Assembly (NCBI GenBank): GCA_025024175.1
Contig: QCXZ01000041.1
Coordinates: 26,283,786 to 26,347,785, forward strand
DNA length: 64,000 bases
Direction of reading: 5' to 3'
Source: Rhyzopertha dominica
Lineage: Eukaryota; Arthropoda; Insecta; Coleoptera; Bostrichidae
The number at the start of each line of letters is the position of its first letter. Position 1 is the stretch's first letter. Both the position numbers and the translations under genes were made by a program. Positions 56,582 to 64,000 of this stretch are shown here, piece after piece. The notes below the pieces were generated by a model. The model saw nothing but the letters and a program-made list of their open reading frames with translations. It searched no databases and was not told the origin of the DNA.

Positions 56582-56941
56582 CAGGTTCTCTATAAATGAT
56601 TCATGCAACGCGGGCGGCGTTGATTTCTGAATTCTTTGTGCAGCATTTTTGTAACTGCTGCCAAGCTAGAATATGTATGGCGATAGCAAACGGCGATGGT
56701 ACTGAAGGTTGCAGCTCCGAAATGTGAGCTTTCTGCAAACTTAAAGTCAATTATCCTCCCAAACACCAAAGAATAGGTTGAAAATACACACTCCCAGGCA
56801 TTTTCTCAAATTAAAATATATCAAATAATTCAAAATTTGACAGATGACAAGAATGCGTCACTTTCCTGAGAGGCAGCAAATTGATTTAATCGATAATATT
56901 CGTAAGCGCCCTGGATGCATGAATCATTTATAGAAACCCTG
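56582..56941 (+). mobile_element. MITE, TA-CAGGGTTTCT family, copy 3
   Basis: Full-length, ends CAGGTTCTCTATAAATGATT and its inverted partner (reverse strand CAGGGTTTCTATAAATGATT), flanked by TA. Same orientation as the truncated copy at 5365. Confidence 0.88.
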
Positions 56942-57049
56942 TATAAATAACAAGACAGTTAAAGAATTTAAAACTGACAGAAATAAAAAAGTTCTGTTTG
57001 TGCATATTTCCATATTTGATCTACCCAAATCTACATATATGTATGAGTA

Positions 57050-58311
57050 GGGGAGAGTAGGGCAAAAACGGGACCCTAAGCTATTATTGTACATAAAATT
57101 ATTTCTAGCAGCCAAAATTCGCTTAAATTAAGTTGTGACATCATACTATGATGGCCGCAAACTAAGCTATTTTACTGATTATAAGCTACTACAACGGTAT
57201 AACAATATTTTCTTTCCAAATTGGTATTTGCCCGGTTTAACCCCACTCTATGGGGCAAAATAGGATGTTAAGTTCTTTCTATACCCGATTCTGACCCTTT
57301 GAAATAGCAATAAAACTACAAGTTTGTTTTTAACCTTCTGGTAATTTTAAAATGCTCCAAGGGCTTTAATAACGCAAAAAATATTTAGGGTAGAATAATA
57401 ATAGTACTTAACAATGAAAAATCAAATTACAGACAAAAATCACAAATAAAAGTATCATCTTCTTCGTCAGCATTATTACATTGCTCATGTGCCCAACGCA
57501 AGCATTTTCACCTTATCCACTCCTCATTTGTAGACCGACAATACAGTTCGTTGCAAAAAATGCACGCTTCATCGTCTTCTTCTAAAGACGAATCACTGTC
57601 CGGATCTAAAATATTACGTTTTTTTTGGTACATTGTCATTAGATTAGTTTTTATCATCCCTCTTGCGTTTCTTTGGAGCCCTCTTATTTGGAGTGACAAA
57701 AAGCTTTTTTTACCTTGCTCTTTTGAAGCTTGAGCTGACTCCAATACTGATTTATACGGCGAGGATATCAAAATTGTCGTTTTTCCCCTTCTTTTAGCAT
57801 TTTTTTTATCTCCTCACTCTTTTTCTTGTGGCACTGGCTTAATATCCTTCGGAGAAACAGTAAATGCCGACAAAGGAGCCTGTCTAGACTGCGGGACACT
57901 ACCGGGTACTACCTGGTACTGCCCCATACATGAGTACCCGATTATACCCCAACGGAACCATAAAAAAATAATGGCGTCAAGCGGTTTTGAAACAACATAA
58001 ACAATGCGTGATTTGGTCAAAATGATCTTGAAATAGTAATGAATCTTAGACATACTTACTATTGTAGGCTGCAGAAACAAAATTACAATTCACAGTCTCT
58101 TAAATTACAAACAGAATCGATAAATAATACGTGAAATCCAAAAATGTTTGCTCGAGTCAAAAAACTACATTACACGCGCGTTGTTCTCGTTGACGGTCAT
58201 GGCGCCGAAACCAATACTTAGTTTACTAACAACTTCATAGATGGCGTCCAGTTTCGGAAATAAGAACGTACCCGGTTTGACTCGCATACCCGGTTTTGTA
58301 CAACTCTCCCC
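57050..58311 (-). mobile_element. Pogo/Tigger-like element, internally deleted
   Basis: The ends are GGGGAGAGTAGGGCAAAAAC and, on the other strand, GGGGAGAGTTGTACAAAACC, flanked by TA (57048-57049 and 58312-58313). The 1262-bp body holds only the C-terminal third of a transposase on the minus strand, so the copy is a deletion derivative. GGG-rich ends and TA flanks fit the pogo branch of Tc1/mariner. Confidence 0.75.
57420..57900 (-). pseudogene. C-terminal part of a pogo/Tigger-like transposase
   Basis: Minus-strand fragments read VSPKDIKPVP, GKTTILISSPYKSVLES, DPDSDSSLEEDDEACIFCNE, LYCRSTNEEWIR, then a TGA stop, and KCLRWAHEQC with FICDFC. The paired cysteines and WAHEQC form the zinc-binding, PHD-like tail seen on many pogo/Tigger transposases. 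The helix-turn-helix and DDE catalytic parts are absent. At least one frame change and one stop lie within it. The tail's function in the family is not well known, probably DNA or chromatin binding. Confidence 0.7.
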
Positions 58312-58313
58312 TA

Positions 58314-60050
58314 TATTAACAACTACAAACATGATTTTGTTATTTTTTTACTTACTTAATATATTGCGGTGCTGAGTTAAGACATTATTATTTTAATAGA
58401 AGCTAACCGAATGCTAAACACTAAGCATGAGTAAATATTATCAACCTATACATTTGCATCGCCACAAGCTACTCGAATGTAGGGGTATGATGTACACGCT
58501 AACTGCTGTGGCTATAGAATGTTGTATGGTTGTTAATTCGTTCGGGAACAAACTGTCAAAGAACGACTCTTGCATGAACCAGCTCGCGTGAACTGACTCT
58601 TTAAAGAGAAGTCTATTTGCCATCTATATTTCTAAGGTCTAGCACTGGTCCACAAATTTATCTATAATCTTTTCCAGATTAGTTATGGGTATACCAAATA
58701 AGTTTCACCTTTAATAATAAATAAACATCTGCTCTGGTCCGAATCTTACGACTAATTTGGCCCTTGTTGGCATTCTTCATATAGAAATACCGAATGAATT
58801 GACGAAAGTGATGTTTAGGAGAGTTAATGCCCCCAACGCCACCTAAGCGGAACTGTGCAACTCCGTAGACTAGGTAGTGAAAAATTTAGAAAAACTAATG
58901 CGGGAATAACAAAGAAAAACTTACATTATCGCCGCCTTCATCCGTGGGTCATAACAATGCGGTCGCTCCAGACATGGCGGTTTCATACACGCGCGGGGGA
59001 TGCAAAAACAAAACATTAGTTCCGTTAAAATCAAACAGATACAGTTAAGACTCACCGAGGGGTTCTCATCATTGTCCTGTCTATGACTTTATCCCTTAGA
59101 TTACATCATAAGTCAATGGTAGTTATGAATACCTTGTTGGTTTCTCTCTTCAACAACTAGCTAGTGTCAACCTGAAATAGTAGAGGCTTCCCCGAACGCT
59201 CACCCTATGGCCTATAGGGTCGCATTCCAATTGTCGAATCGGGGGCACCTAATAAGGCTACCATTTCCACCTAAACTATGTCATTCGAGTAGCCTGCATT
59301 ACAACCCCGGAATGCAAGTCACCCACTCGAAGGAACCACGGCTGTAAACCAGGCACTCTGCGCCAAGGGTTTAAACCTACCCTAAGGCACATCATGAGAC
59401 TTCGCTCTCTCAGAGTCAAAAGAAAGAACAAACGAAAAGAGGTGTTTTCGTCAAAAATGACATATCATCACTGCCTACTTTTGCTTCTCCTCGCGACGCT
59501 GATTTCTCGCCAAAACAATTAATCGCACGCACACGCATTCGCTTCTATTTTATTAGTGTTTATCTTATTATCAGCGATTCTAAACAGAGCGAGAAATGAA
59601 TAAACTTACTGAAACACCTTTTATTTTTACAAAAACGCAGATACAATAAAAAAAAAGTAACAGTAGTCTATGGTAACCACTTTCGACCCCAGCAGGTTCC
59701 TGTTGATAGTACAGGAGAAGGTTCTCAGTGAGCAATTAATAATAATGAACATAATACCTTGGTCAATTTATTCGAATACTACGACTGGTTTTGCCCTTGT
59801 TGTGGCTCTTCGGGCAGGAATACCGTATTAAGTGACCAAAGCCAATATTGCCGGAAGCTGCAGCGTCGAGGTATTGAGTAAGACTTAGAAACGTACTGAA
59901 TTTATTGTGTAACTACTGATTATAAAGCCAAAAGTGAGACAGATGATGGCAGCGACAAGTGGAAAGGAAAGTCAAGAAAACTATCAATTTTGCCTGAAAA
60001 AATGTATTCTCNTTTCAATAACAGAACTNATTAACATAAAATCTGAGTCA
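58314..60050. other. Intronic DNA, nothing firmly recognised
   Basis: AT-rich overall, but 58800-59420 is more balanced in base composition and may be old mobile DNA. No motif or ORF supports a call. Confidence 0.4.
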
Positions 60051-60059
60051 TAAACANCA

Positions 60060-60330
60060 GTTTCGCTTCGGTGGCGCTTAAGGACATTAGCTCTTTTGAA
60101 CACAAGTTCTACAGTTGCTGTTTGTGTCGATTTTCCATGACTAAAACCATTTTGTTGCTGAAAATTATTATAATAATGTAACTATTGACACCTAATATTG
60201 CTTCATTGGTTTTGGTCATCGTCAATGGTCGTATAATGGTAGTAACTTGACATTGGCATAACCTGGGTTTGCATTTGACCTTTAAGGATTTTCACAATAG
60301 GAATTTATGTATGTATTAGCCCTAAAACAG
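60060..60330 (-). pseudogene. Non-LTR reverse-transcriptase fragment
   Basis: The minus strand reads QQNGFSHGKSTQTATVELVF, close to the QxGFRxGKSTxxAxxxL block of LINE reverse transcriptases. Upstream pieces (around 60180-60330) vaguely resemble the earlier NYRPI block but are frameshifted. The copy is short and dead. Several Ns fall nearby (60012, 60030, 60057). Confidence 0.45.
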
Positions 60331-60866
60331 GACGAAGACTGGTAGATACTTCTGAAATTATATAGCTAATTCTGAATTTCTTTAACTAATCGCATACTGT
60401 CCTAAGACTCCGTTCATATTGTGGAATCGACTTACTTTTTTATGTACTGCGTTACAATACTTTCTTGCCTGTTTTCTAAGTATTTAATTGTAAAGAATAG
60501 TTATAACATGTATGAAAAAATAATAAACTACCGATCGGTAGCACAAGGCTATTATACTATTACACGCTAAAACACATTTTATAATAACACAAGAGTAGAA
60601 GGTGATTAGGGTTCTGATATGTCCGAAAAAGTTTATAATTTATAACACTTTTATTAATGTCACTATAAGAGCAAAAATAACCGCAAAGATATAATAAAAA
60701 GTTTTTCAAGAGTAGATTACTACTTCAGCTAACAGCAGCTTAAAACATATTGGTCGCAAATGGGTTGATTTTTGTCTAGGCCGCAAATACTCCGTATTTG
60801 CAGGTTCAAAACCACGCCTTTAGCAACCGACAAGGTACCTAAATTTTGTATTGTGCTTTATTTCAG
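60331..60866. other. End of the 26.5-kb intron
   Basis: AT-rich with no feature until the acceptor TTTATTTCAG at 60857-60866. Confidence 0.6.
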
Positions 60867-60990
60867 GAAAATCGATTCTGTATATTGCCATGGCTAATAA
60901 TACAAGGAATAGGAGGAGTCCTGCTTGCATTAGCCATGTTTATAGTACTTTTCTTCTTGCCATTTTACGTAACCATTGTGATTGCCATAC
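60867..60990 (+). CDS. Four-transmembrane protein (DUF4728-like), exon 3
   Basis: The exon starts after TTTATTTCAG in phase 0 and ends C/GTAAGT in phase 1. It encodes ENRFCILPWLIIQGIGGVLL and then ALAMFIVLFFLPFYVTIVIAI: a short charged stretch, all of span 3 and the start of span 4. The LPWLIIQGI block right after the cytoplasmic loop is a hallmark of insect four-span proteins of this type. It joins exon 2 across a 26.5-kb intron. Confidence 0.85.
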
Positions 60991-61046
60991 GTAAGTTTTT
61001 TTGCTTTAATACCTTGACATTCGATTAAATAATTATTTTGTTTTAG

Positions 61047-61384
61047 TTATGTTACCATTTTGTTACGCCTGGCATGCGATATGGTCCTTCTATAGATCAT
61101 TAAACCCAAATAATCCGAGTTACAAACCGCAGGCTCCTGTCTACGCTGCGAACCAACTTGGCCATCCGCAGCCACCCGGTGCTGTTGCATACACGCCAGT
61201 AGTACCAGCGTATAATCAAAGCCAACCTGGCTATCCACAGCCCCCCGGCGTTATTGCATACACGCCAGGATCAACAGCATATGATCAAAACCAGCTTGGC
61301 CATCCACAACCCATAAGTGCTGCTCCATATACGCCAGGATTACCAACATATGATGGAACTGCAAACCAACCACAAAAAATCTAA
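61047..61384 (+). CDS. Four-transmembrane protein (DUF4728-like), exon 4 with repeat tail
   Basis: The exon follows TTGTTTTAG in phase 1, after a 56-bp intron, and ends in TAA. It completes span 4 (MLPFCYAWHAIWSFYRSL). A cytoplasmic tail of about 90 residues follows, made of three 21-residue repeats of the type NQLGHPQPPGxxAYTPxxxAY, ending NQPQKI. Pro/Gln/Gly/Tyr-rich tails can bind WW or SH3 domains, as YxxxPxxP-like motifs do, but this is inference. The protein is likely at the plasma membrane or in vesicles. No signal peptide is needed because span 1 can anchor it. Confidence 0.85.
61150..61356 (+). repeat. Three in-frame 63-bp tandem repeats
   Basis: Units share CCAACTTGGCCATCC/CAGCCTGGCTATCC, CCCGGYG, GCATACACGCCAG and GCRTATRATCAA. 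They code for the 21-residue tail repeats and keep the reading frame, so copy number could vary without frame loss. Confidence 0.85.
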
Positions 61385-61871
61385 ATGTAATGCTTTTCGT
61401 TTTCTTTCATAAGAAAAGGTAGACATACGAGTATAAAATCAACCAATATGAATTCCAAGACTTTATATTTCAAAAAACGTGCATACAACAAATATTTCTA
61501 TTTACTTGAAGTTAAAGAAGTACAGTAAATGTTCTGAACAGTGAATTTTACAAATGTCTACCTCTTCTTTGTTCACACAAACACGCCATCCATAAAACCA
61601 CTCATCAACAACATTTCGCAATAGGTTATGCTAAACCTAAACGCATCATCAAGTCCGTAATCGAGTTTTTTTGGCGGAAACCAACGACTACAGAAAACCC
61701 TAGACTACAACACAGTTAAATCGCATGAACAAGATGGTCCACTAAAAATGTCTTCCAATAAGTTGGTTATTCCATCAATTTCATTCAGATATAAAATCAT
61801 TCCACGGCCTTCTCAAAATCAGCATCATTTTGCAAGGGTGTAGTCCCAAATCCTTCCATACAATATAGGTA

Positions 61872-62241
61872 CAGGGTTTCTATAAATGATTCATGCATCC
61901 AGGATGCTTATGGAAATTATCGATGAAATCGATTTCCCGCCTCTCAGGAACGTGAACTATTGCTGACTTGTCATCCATCGATTATTAAATTATTTGATAT
62001 ATTTTAGTATGAGAAAACGCCTGGGAATGTGTATTTTCAACATATTCTGCAGTGTTTTGTTGGATAATTAACTTTAAGGTTGCAGAAAGCTCACATTTCG
62101 GAGCTGCGAGGTGACATTGATCTGCAACCTTCAGTACTATTGCCGTGCATATTGTAGCTTGGCAGCAGTTACAACAAGGCGGTACAAAAAATTCAAAAAT
62201 CAACGCCGCCCGCGTTGCATGAATCATTTATAGAAACCCTG
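61872..62241 (-). mobile_element. MITE, TA-CAGGGTTTCT family, copy 4
   Basis: Full-length copy with CAGGGTTTCTATAAATGATT at both ends in inverted orientation and TA flanks. It lies about 490 bp past the four-span gene's stop codon, so it may fall in its 3' UTR. Confidence 0.92.
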
Positions 62242-62243
62242 TA

Positions 62244-64000
62244 CCACGCAGTAATTGCACAAAGCACGCATGGGGACATTTCATCGACAAATTCAAGTTC
62301 TTAGCCGCATTTGCTTCCACGGCCGGGATATTGACTACCTAAGTTGCGTAGAAGGTACACTAGCGATGTGGACAACGACCACGGCATCTTGAAAGATTTC
62401 AAGTTCATATTTTTGGAACCATTACATACCAAAGCTACAATAGCATTGCAAAATATAATGCTTAATAATGATTATACATGTACAATGTTAGTTCGTAAGG
62501 AAATGTAATATTTTTAAGAAGCGGCGATGCGAGAACTAAACGCATGTGTGTATTACTTATTAGGATACGAAACTTTATAAACGTATTTAAAGTTACTGTG
62601 CTTATAACGATATTTTAATCAAGCACTGTAATAAAATATTTTGTATAGTTTATTCGTATAATGTATTACTTGCTGTCGGGAGGCAGCTCTCGGTGATAAA
62701 TATGTGCCTATATCAGTAAAGTACCTATTTTAATAATATATTGCTTCATAATACAAGTACATGATAATATCAAATATTACAATTAATACTGATTTATAAT
62801 AATAAAATATCAGGTATTATGTGTTCTAATTTTAAGCTAAGTAATTACACTTTCAATCGGTGACGTGCCTATGCGATATCTCGCAACAGTTTTAAGTGAA
62901 ATGTACAGAATGTTCCATAAATAGATGCAGGTATTTACTCAAAGGGGTCGCAGGAAAAATAATACTTATATTCTGATTTCGTATCCATTTTATGCATTTA
63001 TGCTTTATGCGCTGAAGACTTGTTAATTTGGTACTTAATATTTCTATTCCATTGATATATGTTTTTTGTCGTTCTTTTTTATTCTCATTCATTACCAATT
63101 ATGGATAGTTAGAATAGAAATAAATTCATTGCTTGCGATTTTATGTATGTAATTTATGAATGTGTTTTATTTACTTTCTTTTATTCTGTCACTATCGATT
63201 GTCTATATTCTTAATGGGCTGCAATCCCTAATTTTCACGTGCCTGGTATATTTTTGCACCGGTTCTCACTATAGGGGTCTCGAAAACAGGAAGAGAAGCA
63301 ATTAGGTTAAATGAAACAAAAGTTGACCGACATTATGACGAGAAAAGGATGTCCTGAAGCCTGGAAAACAATGCATAGATTTTAAGGTATTGCAAGAAAC
63401 TGAAATTGTATTTTTTTTTCTTTAATAAATCTCATGTTTTTTGCCCGATAACTTTGAACTTTGGACAGGCTGGGTGAAATTAAGTTTTTTATTTCATCAG
63501 AACGGTCTTCAATTTCCTTTTTTTATGGAAGCCATAGTGTATGTTTGCTCTAGATGGCCATTATAGTTTTAATATTTCGAATTCGGGACAAACGTTAAGA
63601 TTTTACACCTAAAAATGAATTAGTTCTTGAAGTCTGAAATCAAAGTAGAAGGAAACCTCATTTATCACAATCGATATGAAAAACTAAATAAAAATCGGGA
63701 GAAACCACTATTTTCACATACTTAAGGTAGGTTCGTTTACTGAGTAAAAAGTACTTCGTTTGTTTCCATATTTATTTCGATAGAAAATTTTGTACATTCA
63801 ATTCTCCGTCAAATTTATGTATTAATATACAGAGCACGGTTAAATATCTTTGTGCACTCTCATATAATTTTTTAGGTCGACCATCGATTAGTCGTGGTAA
63901 ATATGTGTATTAGAAAAAAACTGCTTACTGTACTATGTATGTCTATAGCTTATAAATTTCATTAACTATCGCGTATCATGTAACTTCTATGTATTAAAAG
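62244..64000. other. 3' flank of the four-span gene, nothing recognised
   Basis: AT-rich. An AATAAA at about 62630 is one of several possible poly(A) signals. No gene, RNA or clear repeat was found to the end of the window. Confidence 0.5.

Noticed and set aside
61985..62227. 80-codon minus-strand ORF after the four-span gene
   Set aside because: Lies wholly inside a MITE copy, and a similar frame in the copy at 36451 is also just repeat sequence.

Overview
The window looks like nuclear DNA of an arthropod, most likely an insect. It is AT-rich, and its genes are split by GT-AG introns of very different sizes. It holds Ty3/gypsy, Penelope-like, LINE, hAT, Tc1/mariner and pogo-type elements. 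A few single N calls suggest a draft assembly. The species cannot be named from the sequence alone.

Two host genes can be supported, both on the + strand. Gene 1 (exons 4626-19015, 5' end not found) encodes at least 636 residues: a low-complexity Ser/Asn-rich region, a coiled coil, and a C-terminal SAM domain ending in a possible PDZ ligand. All six exons join in phase. Gene 2 (23708-61384) is a four-exon, 245-residue protein with four predicted membrane spans. It resembles the insect DUF4728-type families and has a Pro/Gln/Tyr-rich tail of three 21-residue repeats. Its coding exons are scattered over 37.7 kb, with introns of 10.4, 26.5 and 0.06 kb.

Nearly everything else is mobile or repeated DNA inside those introns. 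Layout: Penelope-like remnant (1730-2700); first copy of a TA-flanked MITE (5365); an 0.83-kb TIR element (7556-8386); a hAT-like element split by an RT-deleted gypsy-like element (10573-14542); a Tc1/mariner-like element (16202-17977); a ~105-120-bp tandem array split by an LTR-like insert (21405-23090); a LINE 3' end (24495-25137); a long-inverted-repeat element carrying a transposase N-terminal fragment (26395-27705); a GC-rich region with ~166-bp tandem repeats (29530-31680); two hAT-type elements with perfect 8-bp duplications (30826-31504, 31836-32545); transposase and THAP remnants (32880-35181); a foldback repeat cluster (38.9-40.3 kb); two larger gypsy-type elements (40693-45757 and 47127-52839); a mariner remnant beside a 1.05-kb palindromic element (55149-56462); and a pogo-type deletion derivative (57050-58311).

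The clearest pattern is that three unrelated LTR elements all sit between 4-bp ATAT duplications. They span very different ages, from one LTR mismatch in 437 bp to about 2% divergence. None is fully intact: the first lacks reverse transcriptase, the second is broken in several places, and the third keeps an unbroken 1160-codon pol but has a damaged gag. All family assignments come from motifs read by eye; no database search was run.
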